Origin: an uncultured Bacteroidales bacterium
Lineage (GTDB): Bacteria; Bacteroidota; Bacteroidia; Bacteroidales; UBA932
Length of the DNA stretch: 54,862 nucleotides
Direction: 5' to 3'
Assembly (NCBI GenBank): GCA_944323445.1
Contig: CALUSM010000016.1
Span: 1 to 54,862, forward strand
Below the pieces are notes generated by a model, which worked only from the letters and a program-made list of their open reading frames with translations, was not told the origin of the DNA and did not search any database. Position numbers and translations under genes: made by a program. This document shows, piece by piece, positions 1 through 8,128 of the stretch. Position 1 is the stretch's first letter; the number at the start of each line of letters is the position of its first letter.

Positions 1-12
1 AAGAAGAAATAA
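1..12 (+). CDS. 3' end of an upstream gene, possibly infC (IF-3)
   Basis: The first twelve bases read Lys-Lys-Lys-stop in frame 1. A lysine-rich tail directly before rpmI and rplT is what the usual infC-rpmI-rplT order would give. Only three codons are visible, so the identity rests on gene order alone. Confidence 0.35.
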   Translation, partial: KKK

Positions 13-57
13 CCGTTTTGTAACGTTTTTAATAGTTTAACTAAATTTATTGTAACA

Positions 58-252
58 ATGCCCAAAATGAAGACCAACTCCGGTGCCAAAAAGCGCTTCG
101 TGCTTACCGGAACTGGAAAAGTGAAGAGAAGACACGCTTACCACAGCCACATTCTCACCAAGAAGACGACAAAGCAGAAAAGGAACCTCAACAAGGTCGT
201 TATAGCCGACGCTTGCGACACTAGGAGGATCAAAGAGATGATTGTCGCCTAA
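58..252 (+). CDS. rpmI: 50S ribosomal protein bL35
   Basis: The 64-residue product is bL35, a small basic protein of the large ribosomal subunit. It starts [14 protein letters not shown], the family signature, and its length is the usual one. It contains the typical [11 protein letters not shown] segment and many Lys/Arg residues for rRNA contact. It lies 46 nt after the preceding stop and 99 nt before rplT, as in the conserved infC-rpmI-rplT operon. The spacer to rplT can fold into a hairpin that may matter for regulation. Confidence 0.97.
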   Translation: MPKMKTNSGAKKRFVLTGTGKVKRRHAYHSHILTKKTTKQKRNLNKVVIADACDTRRIKEMIVA

Positions 253-282
253 GTTTAAGTTCATTTAATTTATTGTTTAACT

Positions 283-331
283 GAATGTCCCAGCAGAAGA
301 AGTCTCCCGAAAGGGGGGAGCGCTGACATTC
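283..331 (+). promoter_or_regulatory. Stem-loop between rpmI and rplT
   Basis: The spacer can form an outer stem (283-289 with 325-331), a three-base extension (292-294 with 322-324) and an inner GC stem (304-308 with 316-320). It ends 20 nt before the rplT start and lacks a T run, so it does not look like a terminator. In several bacteria L20 represses its own operon by binding structured mRNA; whether this is such a site is inference. Confidence 0.4.
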
Positions 332-351
332 TTAAAATCAAAAAGTGCAGT

Positions 352-699
352 ATGCCTAGATCAGTGAATTCGGTGGCCTCAAGAGCCCGCCGCAAGAAAA
401 TTCTCAAACAGACCCGCGGTAACTTCCTCGCCAGGAAGAACGTCTGGACCGTAGCCAAGAACACCTATGAGAAAGGTTTGGGTTACGCGTACCGCGACCG
501 TAAAGCAAAGAAACGCAACTTCCGTTCGCTTTGGATTCAGCGTATCAACGCCGCCGCCCGCGAGCACGGTATGAACTATTCCCAGTTCATCGGCGCTCTC
601 GCAAAGCAGAACGTAGGTCTCAACCGCAAGGTGCTTGCCGACCTGGCCCTGAACAACCCTCAGGCTTTCGAGGCAGTGATCAACTCTGTGAAGAAGTAA
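352..699 (+). CDS. rplT: 50S ribosomal protein bL20
   Basis: The 115-residue product is bL20, which binds 23S rRNA early in large-subunit assembly. It begins [18 protein letters not shown] and has the conserved long basic N-terminal helix, the YAYRDRK segment and the globular C-terminal part with NRKVLADLA. The length is normal for the family. It follows rpmI and is 17 nt upstream of lepB, so the three are probably co-transcribed. In other bacteria L20 also represses its own operon; the hairpin just upstream is a candidate target. Confidence 0.97.
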   Translation: MPRSVNSVASRARRKKILKQTRGNFLARKNVWTVAKNTYEKGLGYAYRDRKAKKRNFRSLWIQRINAAAREHGMNYSQFIGALAKQNVGLNRKVLADLALNNPQAFEAVINSVKK

Positions 700-716
700 T
701 CACACCTTAGCAGCAC

Positions 717-2054
717 GTGAAAGAGCTCCTGCATAATAAGTGGTTCCGGTTCGGAGTCTGGGCCGTCCTCTATCTCCTCTGGGTGATATGGCTCGGAAAT
801 TACTGGTGGCTCCTCGGCCTCCTGGTGATTTTCGACATCTTCATCACCAAGAAGGTGAAGTGGGCTTTCTGGAAGAAGAACTACAAGGAGGGGGAGAAGC
901 ACAATGTATGGCTGGACTGGCTCGACGCCATCATCTTCGCCGTCATCGTGGTCGTACCTCTCAACATCTTCATCCTCCAGGCTTTCCGCATACCTTCCTC
1001 GTCCATGGAGAGCACTCTGATGACGGGAGACTACTTGTTTGTAGGCAAGCTGGCCTATGGCCCCAAGCTGCCCGAGAGACCTCTTTCCATACCCTTCGTC
1101 CACAACACGATCTTCGGTAAGAAATCCTATTCGGACCTTATCAAGCGCGACTACAGGCGTCTGGCCGGTTTCGGTGACGTCAGGCGCGGAGACATCGTGG
1201 TGTTCAACTTCCCTCACGGGGACACGGTCCTCGCCAAGCTGCCCGCCGACGATTACTACACCCACGTGCGGTTCAACGGCAGGGAGTACACCGAGAGGAC
1301 TTACGGCCCCCTGATCGTAAGGCCCGTGGACAAGGAGGACAACTATGTGAAGAGATGTGTGGCAGTCGCCGGAGACACCCTCGAGGTGCGTGACGGAGAG
1401 GTCTTCGTCAACGGAGAACTCCAGGACACCTATCCCGGCGTGCAGAACACCTATAGAGTAGTCACCAGCGGCTCCCCGATCAATCCCAGGATACTCGAGG
1501 ACGCCGGTGTCCAGACCGCGGACGCATGGTTCGACGCTTCCCTTCCCGGGTATCCGTCGATGGCCATGACAGCGGAGGCAGCGGACAGGATAGCTGCAGT
1601 CGCCAATGTCCAGGAATGCCGCCGCAACGTGGACGCCTATCCTCCCGACTACCCGGATTCCTACCTGATGCTCTTCCCCTTTACGGAGGACTTCCGGTGG
1701 ACGAGGGACAACTACGGTCCCCTCTACATTCCGGCCAAGGGAGACAGTGTGGCCCTGACCCTGGAGAACCTTCCCCTCTACAGCCGCATCATCGACGTAT
1801 ATGAGGGACATGACCTTGAGGTTCAGGACAGTACCATAGTGATTGACGGCCGCCCCGCAACCCATTATACCTTCGCCATGGACTACTACTTCATGATGGG
1901 TGACAACAGGCACAACTCTCTCGACTCCCGCTACTGGGGCTTCGTACCCGAGAACCACGTCGTCGGCAAACCCCGCGTGGTATGGTTCTCGAAGGATGTC
2001 AACAAACCTTTCCCTCGGAATATCAGATGGAACCGATTGTTGAAGTTTGTGTAA
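717..2054 (+). CDS. lepB: Signal peptidase I
   Basis: This 445-residue membrane serine protease removes signal peptides from exported proteins. The start is GTG. Two hydrophobic segments lie near residues 12-43 and 70-90, and the catalytic part faces the periplasm. The S26 motif PSSSM gives Ser96 as the nucleophile, and Lys212 in YVKRCVAVAGD is the general base; the box MGDNRHNSLDSRYWG lies near the C-terminus. It is longer than the E. coli enzyme because of an insertion between the base and the last box, which is common in Bacteroidota. It sits 17 nt after rplT and probably shares its transcript. Confidence 0.95.
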   Translation: MKELLHNKWFRFGVWAVLYLLWVIWLGNYWWLLGLLVIFDIFITKKVKWAFWKKNYKEGEKHNVWLDWLDAIIFAVIVVVPLNIFILQAFRIPSSSMESTLMTGDYLFVGKLAYGPKLPERPLSIPFVHNTIFGKKSYSDLIKRDYRRLAGFGDVRRGDIVVFNFPHGDTVLAKLPADDYYTHVRFNGREYTERTYGPLIVRPVDKEDNYVKRCVAVAGDTLEVRDGEVFVNGELQDTYPGVQNTYRVVTSGSPINPRILEDAGVQTADAWFDASLPGYPSMAMTAEAADRIAAVANVQECRRNVDAYPPDYPDSYLMLFPFTEDFRWTRDNYGPLYIPAKGDSVALTLENLPLYSRIIDVYEGHDLEVQDSTIVIDGRPATHYTFAMDYYFMMGDNRHNSLDSRYWGFVPENHVVGKPRVVWFSKDVNKPFPRNIRWNRLLKFV

Positions 2055-2058
2055 AAAA

Positions 2059-2090
2059 TTTGGAATTTAAAGAAAAAAAGGGGATATTTG
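2059..2090 (+). promoter_or_regulatory. Bacteroidota-type promoter for rpmB
   Basis: A TTTG box at 2059-2062 lies 20 nt before GATATTTG at 2083-2090, which matches the TAnnTTTG -7 consensus with one mismatch. Transcription would begin around 2097, giving a leader of about 35 nt to the rpmB ATG. The spacer after lepB is AT-rich. Confidence 0.5.
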
Positions 2091-2131
2091 CAGCCCTTTG
2101 AAATTTAGAAATAAAATAGGAAAAATATTAT

Positions 2132-2374
2132 ATGGCACGTGTTTGTCAAGTAACAGGAAAGAAGAGGGTGATCGGAAACAATGTTTCCCACTCCAAGCGT
2201 CGTACGAAACGCGAGTTCGCTCCCAACCTGAAGGTTAAGCGCTTCTGGCTCGAGGAGGAGAACAGATTTGTCACTCTGAAGGTCTCTGCTGCCGGCATGA
2301 GGACCATCAACAAGAACGGTCTCGCAGCCACTCTGAAGGCCGCTCAGGAAAAAGGTTTAATCGACATTTATTAA
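2132..2374 (+). CDS. rpmB: 50S ribosomal protein bL28
   Basis: The 80-residue product is bL28. It starts [20 protein letters not shown] and has the typical [12 protein letters not shown] stretch and the C-terminal [10 protein letters not shown] segment. Length and motifs are standard. The next gene, rpmG, begins 15 nt downstream, so rpmB, rpmG and the DUF4295 gene form one short operon ended by a terminator at about 2800. Confidence 0.97.
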   Translation: MARVCQVTGKKRVIGNNVSHSKRRTKREFAPNLKVKRFWLEEENRFVTLKVSAAGMRTINKNGLAATLKAAQEKGLIDIY

Positions 2375-2389
2375 CGGAGGGTACTAATC

Positions 2390-2578
2390 ATGGCAAAGAA
2401 AGCAAAAGGCAACAGAGTGCAGGTGATCCTCGAGTGCACAGAGCAGAAGGACAGCGGAGTTCCCGGAATCTCCCGTTACATCACCACCAAGAACAAAAAG
2501 AATACAACAGAGCGTCTGGAGCGCAGGAAATACAATCCCTACCTCCGCAGAGTAACTGTTCACAAGGAAATTAAATAA
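2390..2578 (+). CDS. rpmG: 50S ribosomal protein bL33
   Basis: The 62-residue product is bL33, a small protein of the large subunit near the E site. It has the family pattern [10 protein letters not shown], then [15 protein letters not shown] and YNPYLRR near the C-terminus. Only one cysteine is seen (in LECTEQ), so this is a form without the four-Cys zinc ribbon. It sits between rpmB and a DUF4295 gene 9 nt downstream. Confidence 0.96.
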   Translation: MAKKAKGNRVQVILECTEQKDSGVPGISRYITTKNKKNTTERLERRKYNPYLRRVTVHKEIK

Positions 2579-2587
2579 GTTTAGCAT

Positions 2588-2749
2588 ATGGCAAAGAAAG
2601 CGGTTGCAACCTTCAGCGGCGACAAGGCCTCCAAGAGGACATTTGTCAAATGTATCAGGATGGAAAAATCCGACCGTACCGGTGCCTACATCTTCAAGGA
2701 GGATTTCGTAGCCACCGACCGTACAAAAGAGTTCTTCGAGAAAAAGTAA
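2588..2749 (+). CDS. DUF4295 small ribosome-associated protein
   Basis: This 53-residue basic protein begins MAKKAVATFSGDKASKR, continues with a KSDRTGAYIFKEDF segment and ends in FFEKK. It matches the small Bacteroidota-specific DUF4295 family, almost always encoded right after rpmB-rpmG. From memory, the Flavobacterium ribosome structure assigned a protein of this type as bL38; I cannot check that here. The start is an ATG 9 nt after the rpmG stop, and the gene is followed directly by a terminator. Confidence 0.88.
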   Translation: MAKKAVATFSGDKASKRTFVKCIRMEKSDRTGAYIFKEDFVATDRTKEFFEKK

Positions 2750-2768
2750 CAATTTACTGAATAATTGG

Positions 2769-2800
2769 ATAGGGTGCCTTTACCGAGACACCCTATTTTT
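2769..2800 (+). terminator. Rho-independent terminator after the rpmB operon
   Basis: An 8-bp perfect stem (2769-2776 with 2789-2796) with a 12-nt loop is followed by a T-rich run. It lies 20 nt after the DUF4295 stop and only a few bases before the ATG of the peptidase gene at 2805. Confidence 0.8.
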
Positions 2801-2804
2801 ATTT

Positions 2805-4424
2805 ATGAATCATGGCAAGATGGAATTACAGGAAATAATTGACAGGACGGTGGCGGCTTACGCACCGCTGGTGAAGGCATCCTCCGAGGCTTACTGGGAG
2901 GGGACGACGACAGGAAGTGCCGCTGCATTTGAAAGGTATGCGGAGATAAACAGGAAAATAGCGGAGCTGTTCTCCGACAGCAGGACTTTCGGTGAGCTGC
3001 GCCGGATCAGGGAGTCCGGGAGCGTGACGGAACCTCTCATGCGCCGTCAGCTTGAGGAACTCTACAATGCCTTCCTCTCGAGGCAGTCGGACAAGTCTCT
3101 GCTGAATGCGATAATCGACAAGGAAACCGAGCTGGAGCGTAAGTACGCTGCTTTCCGGGCGGATTTCCGGGGCAGCAGGATCAATGACAATGAGGTGGAG
3201 CGGCTGCTGCGGACTTCTTCCGACTCTGCGGAGCTGCGGGACGTCTGGGAGGCGCATAAGGCGGTGGGCCGGGAGGTGGCCCGGGATGTGCTGGATGTAG
3301 TGCGGCTGCGCAATCGGCTTGCGGATATGCTAGGGTTTACCAACTATCACTCCATGAGCCTGATGCTCAGCGGGGAGAAGCCCCGGGAGGTGGAACTGCT
3401 GATGAATGAGGTGGATGAGCTTTCGCGGGACAGTTTTGCCGCCGTCAAGGCGGAACTGGACGAGGCGATGGCCCGGCGTTGCGGTATCACCCGGGAGGAG
3501 CTGAGGCCCTGGCACTATCAGGGACGATTTTTCCAGGAGGCTCCGGACCTCTATCCGGTGGACTTCGACAAGTACTACAAAGGCAGGGACCTGGAGCGGC
3601 TGACCATAGACTACTACCGCAGCATCGGTCTGGACGTGGAGCCCATGATGCGCCGCAGTGACCTCTACCCGCGTGAGGGCAAGAACCAGCACGCCTTCTG
3701 CATCGATATGGACTGCATGGGAGACGTGCGGGTGCTGTGCAACCTCACCGACAACGAGAGGTGGATGGAGACCATGCTGCACGAGTTCGGACATGCGGCT
3801 TACAGTGTGGGCCATGATTCCAATCCGGAACTGCCCTTCCTGCTGAGGGAGGCTGCGGGAATCTTCACTACCGAGGGTGTGGCCATGATGTTCGGCCGCC
3901 TTTCGCGCAACCCGGAGTGGATGCGGCTCAACCTTGGAATATCCGCAGAGGAAGCTGCCCGTATCGCACCCGACTGCCGCCGTGCCGCCCGCCTGAGCCA
4001 GCTGGTGCAGGCCCGTTTCATGCAGGTGGTCTACCGTTTCGAGAAGGCCATGTATGCCGACCCGGAGCAGGACCTCAATGCCCTGTGGCGTGACCTCGTG
4101 GAGAAATACCAGTTGCTGACCTATCCCGAGGGCCGCAATGAGCCGGACTGGGCCGCGAAGATCCACATTGCCCTCTATCCCTGCTACTACCACAACTACC
4201 AGATGGGCGAGCTCTTTGCCTCGCAGATGCACCGTTATATCGTAGAGAACATCACCCGCAGCGGAAACCTGGCCTCCGACTCCTACACCGGCTGCCCTGA
4301 AGTGGGACGCTGGCTCTCAGAAAAAATTTTCGCCCCCGGCAAGCTGTATCCCTGGAATGAGATGATCAGCCGTGCCACGGGCGAAAAACTTACTGCCGCC
4401 TATTGGGCCGCAGAGGTCAGGTAA
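2805..4424 (+). CDS. Zinc metallopeptidase, M2/M3-like gluzincin
   Basis: This 539-residue protein carries the zinc motif HEFGH at residues 326-330 with a probable third ligand Glu357 in TTEGVAMM. The mostly helical sequence and motif spacing fit oligopeptidases of the M2 (ACE-like) and M3 families, which cut short peptides. No signal peptide is visible, which suggests a cytoplasmic enzyme. The start could be the ATG at 2805 or the one at 2820; the first lies only 5 nt after the terminator, so initiation may depend on read-through or a poorly resolved promoter. It converges with the minus-strand locus at 4443. I cannot decide between the M2 and M3 families. Confidence 0.8.
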   Translation: MNHGKMELQEIIDRTVAAYAPLVKASSEAYWEGTTTGSAAAFERYAEINRKIAELFSDSRTFGELRRIRESGSVTEPLMRRQLEELYNAFLSRQSDKSLLNAIIDKETELERKYAAFRADFRGSRINDNEVERLLRTSSDSAELRDVWEAHKAVGREVARDVLDVVRLRNRLADMLGFTNYHSMSLMLSGEKPREVELLMNEVDELSRDSFAAVKAELDEAMARRCGITREELRPWHYQGRFFQEAPDLYPVDFDKYYKGRDLERLTIDYYRSIGLDVEPMMRRSDLYPREGKNQHAFCIDMDCMGDVRVLCNLTDNERWMETMLHEFGHAAYSVGHDSNPELPFLLREAAGIFTTEGVAMMFGRLSRNPEWMRLNLGISAEEAARIAPDCRRAARLSQLVQARFMQVVYRFEKAMYADPEQDLNALWRDLVEKYQLLTYPEGRNEPDWAAKIHIALYPCYYHNYQMGELFASQMHRYIVENITRSGNLASDSYTGCPEVGRWLSEKIFAPGKLYPWNEMISRATGEKLTAAYWAAEVR

Positions 4425-4442
4425 GCATTAGAGAGTCGTGTA

Positions 4443-5105
4443 TTATTGCAGCGAATCGAAAGGAAGTCCGTAGAATTCGAAAATACAGCAGTTCTCAAGT
4501 TGCGATCCGAATGTGTTTCCACCATTGAGGATGTGTGTGACGAATTCCTTGGCTTTCTCGGATAGGGCTGTGACGCTGGAGGTGCTCATGTCGGAAGGGG
4601 CGATTTCGGTGTCGGCCCAGACCTTGATGGCGCCTCGGTTGTCTTTTCCTCCGAGTCCCCATGACGCAAATTTATTATTTTTGATGGAGTATTTCCCAAT
4701 AGTTGTTTTTGCAGAACCGTCACCGCCTCCCTGGATGGTGAATCCATGGCTATTTACATTCTGTATAGTGTTGTCCTCGACAGTAAGCTTATAGCCGGTC
4801 ACATTCGGTACTATGTAGATGCCGTATTCCTGAGGGGCTGTTCCCAAGGTGCCGTCAATCGTGTTTCCGGACAATGATATGTCGGAAGAGTAGGACGGGT
4901 CGTCGGTCAGACCAAATGTCTTGACGGTCAGCTGTGCGGCCCGGTTGTTTTTCGCAACTGAGGTTCCGCAGGCACTCATGAATAGCTCTCCCTTGACTTC
5001 AAATCCTTCTATAGTATTGTTCACAGGTATATGTCTGTCCCGATTTGAGTGTGTACCGAATGTTGCCATTCCGTTTATGGTGACATTGTTATCCTGGGCA
5101 ATCAT
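4443..5105 (-). CDS. Startless beta-helix fragment (possible silent cassette)
   Basis: The open frame runs from a stop at 5136-5138 to 4443 and encodes 220 residues from the first ATG, or 231 from the preceding stop. There is no signal peptide. The sequence is a run of short Asn-rich beta-helix turns (NNVTINGM, ISLSGNTIDG, LTVEDNTIQN, YSIKNNKFASWG). The part upstream of the ATG still reads like beta-helix (NLNTRAIT), so the N-terminus looks cut off. It lies downstream of the last full-length fimbrillin/beta-helix gene, beyond a hairpin. It may be a remnant, an untranslated reservoir piece, or a small cytoplasmic protein; I favour the first two. Confidence 0.55.
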   Translation of the reverse strand: MIAQDNNVTINGMATFGTHSNRDRHIPVNNTIEGFEVKGELFMSACGTSVAKNNRAAQLTVKTFGLTDDPSYSSDISLSGNTIDGTLGTAPQEYGIYIVPNVTGYKLTVEDNTIQNVNSHGFTIQGGGDGSAKTTIGKYSIKNNKFASWGLGGKDNRGAIKVWADTEIAPSDMSTSSVTALSEKAKEFVTHILNGGNTFGSQLENCCIFEFYGLPFDSLQ

Positions 5106-5198
5106 GGTTATTGCTCTTGTATTTAGGTTGAATACCTATAAGCAGACAGGATAAGGCAAAAGGTGTTAGATGGTATTTGCCAGCGAAAAGAGAATAGA

Positions 5199-5262
5199 AT
5201 TAGCATACTCCTATCGTTGGGGAGTATCGGGCATCAGATTTCACCAAGAGGGCTATGCTAAT
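5199..5262. repeat. Nested inverted repeats
   Basis: A perfect 9-bp inverted repeat (5199-5207 with 5254-5262) encloses a 7-bp repeat (5205-5211 with 5221-5227) that shares three bases with the outer arm, so the two stems compete. It lies in the 260-nt non-coding gap between the beta-helix fragment and the 5399-7909 gene. Function unknown. Confidence 0.55.
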
Positions 5263-5263
5263 A

Positions 5264-5301
5264 AAGAATGAGACCTGCTATTCTCACGAACGGCAGGTCT
5301 C
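5264..5301 (-). terminator. Hairpin after the 5399-7909 gene
   Basis: A perfect 9-bp stem (5270-5278 with 5293-5301) stands about 100 nt after the stop of the minus-strand gene. On the minus strand it is followed by a T-rich but broken run. A terminator is the likeliest reading. Confidence 0.5.
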
Positions 5302-5398
5302 AACTAACTCTTATATCTAAATATCTATCAAGAGAATGATAGAGTATCATTTATAAAGCTAAACCCGAATGAAGGGTGTAGTAATCAATGATTTACTT

Positions 5399-7909
5399 TT
5401 AATAAACTTTATTACCGTCAACAGTAACAGAGAGTTTCTCCTTTGGCATTGAGTTTTTATTAGCCCAAAGAGTAGTGCCAGTATTGATACCCTCGTTATT
5501 GATTTCATAACCATTGACAACTGTTTTGTTTACAACAAGTGTATAAGACTTATCATAGTCGTTGCCAATTTCAATAGCAGCTTTTAGGTCTGTCAAACCT
5601 CCCTTATCATTAAATACGCTATTTTCAATTGTCAAATTCGTATTTTCTGTACCATAGAGAAGCATAGCCTTACCATCTGAATTGAATGTACATCCATCAA
5701 ATGTAGCATTTGGAGCACCCCAAGTCCAAATATTGTAAACATCACCAGACACATTAAAAGTACAGTTCTTAAACTTGCTGTCACCATAAAGTGTGTATGT
5801 ACCATTGATTACACAATTCTTGTAAGTACCCTTGCAACGTGCATAGCCAGTATATGTGTGTGAATCTGTATTAATAGTGATATTCTCAAAAGTAACAGTT
5901 GCTCCATCTAAAGAATAATCAACACCTTCATAGCTTCCATCATCCTGAGTAGCTATTTTTGTATCCTCAGGATTACCTGTACCAATGAAAGTCAAAGTTT
6001 TACCTTGAGCATCATCAGGGATAATGTAAGTACCTGGAGTCAGGTAGATTGTTGCAATATCTGCAATGGCGGCAGAGGTCAAGGCGGCAGCCAGCTGGGA
6101 AGCATTGGATACATTGTAGACGACCTTCTTGGTGACTGCCGAAGCGAACTCTCCGTCGTAGGGCTGATCCCCTTTGGTGACATCGCGGCCGCCGAGGGCT
6201 CCGACGGTGGTGATGGCTTCAGAATCGTAGCCGTTGGTGTTGTCCTGGACGAGGGTGATGTTCTCAACCGAGCAGCCTGTCATGCCGGACTCGGGGCCGC
6301 AGCCGACAATGCCGCCTAAGTCGCGGTAGGCGGTGATGGTGAGGTTCTTGGCGGAGCAGTTCATTACCTTGTCACCTGTAACATAGTATCCGATGATACC
6401 TCCGGCCTTGTCACCGTTGTCGTATGCCGAGCCGGTTTTTTCAGGAACGGATGTAATCGTTCCGCCGTCCACATGGCAGTTATCGATAGTTGCGCCGTTC
6501 ATAGAGGAGTAAGCGACAACAGCTCCGGCATAGTGCGTGCTGCGGATGTTCACATCCTTGAGTGTCACGTTCTTGACAGTACCGAGGATGGAGCCGAAAA
6601 GTCCGGCTGCGGCATATCCTGCAGCGTCGTCCGATGCGGTCAGGTTGCTGATGATGTGGTTCTGTCCGTCGAATGTGCCCTTGAATGTGACTGTGGGATA
6701 AGCAGTCACATTGCCGACAGGTGTCCAGTATGAACCGGAAAGGTCGATGTCGTTCATCAGCAGAATGGTCTTGCCTTCGAAGTATTCCGTCTTGCTGTTG
6801 ACCTGTTCGGCTACCCAGGCGAGCTCTGCGGGAGTGGTGATAAGGTATGTATTCGCATTGTCAGGGTCTGTATCGGGTTTTTCGGCAGAACCGTCCCATA
6901 TGTCTATCACTACCTCGCCACTTCCGAAATCGTCCTCCACGATGACGTCGATGTTGCCTTCGTTGGAGTAGAAGTTGCCGACCACGGTGGTGAGCTTGTT
7001 GGCGGAGACAGGGATGTTGGTGAGTTCACGGTAGCCTATCTGGCTGGTGGCGTCGGCATCACTGTACACGGTGACGTCGATAGGATATGCTGCCTGCGGT
7101 GTGGATGCGAAGGCGTAGATATACCCGAGGAGGTAGGCACCCTCATACTTAGTTGTACCATCCACAGACTGGGCATCTTCCTTCACCGAGGATGTTGTCA
7201 CAGCATTTACGACAAATTCGCCTGTGACATCCCCAGTGAGAGCATTGAAACTGCTCGGGAACTTCGCACTTCCGAAATCCAGCTTGACGGATACGGGTGT
7301 TTCGGGGACCTTGTTTGCAATGCCCTTGTCCGTGGCCAGCAGTCGGATCTTGCCGAAAGGACGGTTGAGTGTGACCTGCACGGACTGGCTGGACTGGGTC
7401 AGGTCGACCTCCTTCATGGCGTAGTACGCATCCACGAGGTCGGTAGTGAGGACCTCTGCGGAGACCTCGTCCATATAGCTGATGGAAGTAAGACCGTTGG
7501 TGGTGTTGTAGTAAAGATCAGCAGGAGTTGCGCCGTCAGAAGGTTTTTCCACGAAATCCGCCCAGAATACGAAATCATATTCCTTTGCAAGGAGGCGGGG
7601 GTTGAATGTGACATTGGGATTTGAGAAGTCATCCAGGTATTTAATCTCTTCATATGCGACAGCATCTCCGTCATATACTTCAAGGATGAAGCGCAGTACG
7701 TAGTTACCTGTAACGTTGTTGATACCGCCCAAGTGGGAAAAAGCCTTCCCGTCATCAGGGCTGTAGGTAGTGATACCGGCGGGTATGCCGGCTGTGATGC
7801 TGAAGTCCACTTCGCCCGTCAGGGTGCCTGCGTCGGGCTCGTCCATCTGGCATGAAGAGGCGAACATGAGGCCGCCGAGAGCCAGAATAGGTAATAAAAT
7901 CTTTTTCAT
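5399..7909 (-). CDS. Fimbrillin-like lipoprotein with GLUG and beta-helix domains
   Basis: This 836-residue lipoprotein has a lipobox with Cys20 (FASSC). Residues about 25-325 form the lobe shared by all paralogues here (GEVDFSITAGIP, a conserved Leu-Arg-Phe at 72-74, RPFGKIRLLATD, NKLTTVVGNFYSNEG), which I recall as DUF6562 and take to be fimbrillin-like. Residues about 350-600 carry GLUG-like turns (WTPVGN, GTFDGQNH, AGLFGS). The last 220 residues are an Asn-rich beta-helix. DNA for that last part is markedly AT-rich (32-38% GC in two 60-base samples) against about 57% just upstream, with the change near 6060, so the C-terminal domain looks recently acquired. The gene has its own promoter near 7960. 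Confidence 0.85.
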   Translation of the reverse strand: MKKILLPILALGGLMFASSCQMDEPDAGTLTGEVDFSITAGIPAGITTYSPDDGKAFSHLGGINNVTGNYVLRFILEVYDGDAVAYEEIKYLDDFSNPNVTFNPRLLAKEYDFVFWADFVEKPSDGATPADLYYNTTNGLTSISYMDEVSAEVLTTDLVDAYYAMKEVDLTQSSQSVQVTLNRPFGKIRLLATDKGIANKVPETPVSVKLDFGSAKFPSSFNALTGDVTGEFVVNAVTTSSVKEDAQSVDGTTKYEGAYLLGYIYAFASTPQAAYPIDVTVYSDADATSQIGYRELTNIPVSANKLTTVVGNFYSNEGNIDVIVEDDFGSGEVVIDIWDGSAEKPDTDPDNANTYLITTPAELAWVAEQVNSKTEYFEGKTILLMNDIDLSGSYWTPVGNVTAYPTVTFKGTFDGQNHIISNLTASDDAAGYAAAGLFGSILGTVKNVTLKDVNIRSTHYAGAVVAYSSMNGATIDNCHVDGGTITSVPEKTGSAYDNGDKAGGIIGYYVTGDKVMNCSAKNLTITAYRDLGGIVGCGPESGMTGCSVENITLVQDNTNGYDSEAITTVGALGGRDVTKGDQPYDGEFASAVTKKVVYNVSNASQLAAALTSAAIADIATIYLTPGTYIIPDDAQGKTLTFIGTGNPEDTKIATQDDGSYEGVDYSLDGATVTFENITINTDSHTYTGYARCKGTYKNCVINGTYTLYGDSKFKNCTFNVSGDVYNIWTWGAPNATFDGCTFNSDGKAMLLYGTENTNLTIENSVFNDKGGLTDLKAAIEIGNDYDKSYTLVVNKTVVNGYEINNEGINTGTTLWANKNSMPKEKLSVTVDGNKVY

Positions 7910-7958
7910 CGTTTTAAGGTATTATGTAATTAAGTTTTTCGGGGTACAATAAGTGATG

Positions 7959-7966
7959 CAAAGATA
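7959..7966 (-). promoter_or_regulatory. -7 box for the 5399-7909 gene
   Basis: The minus strand reads TATCTTTG, a perfect TAnnTTTG box, about 50 nt upstream of the ATG. No convincing -33 box is seen. It implies that this gene can be expressed apart from the long operon upstream of it. Confidence 0.6.
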
Positions 7967-8050
7967 CTTATAGCCTTTCGATATAACTTTATGGTTATAC
8001 GACTGAGTTTTACGATTTCGGAAAAGAATTAGTGAGTACAGCTAGGTATT

Positions 8051-8092
8051 AACGAAAGATGAGCCCACTGCAAAGTTTTCAGTGGACTCATC
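8051..8092 (-). terminator. Hairpin after the 8129-9313 fragment
   Basis: A 13-bp stem with one mismatch (8058-8070 with 8080-8092) is followed on the minus strand by TTTCGTT. It starts 36 nt after the stop of the beta-helix fragment and lies upstream of the promoter of the next gene, so it separates the two units. Confidence 0.7.
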
Positions 8093-8128
8093 CGTATTGG
8101 AATTGACTGCCGGATGTGCAGGCATATG

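Noticed and set aside
660-1958. 432-codon minus-strand frame opposite lepB
   Set aside because: It is the antisense shadow of a conserved gene, as are the long frames opposite GH97, the M1 gene and pyrG.
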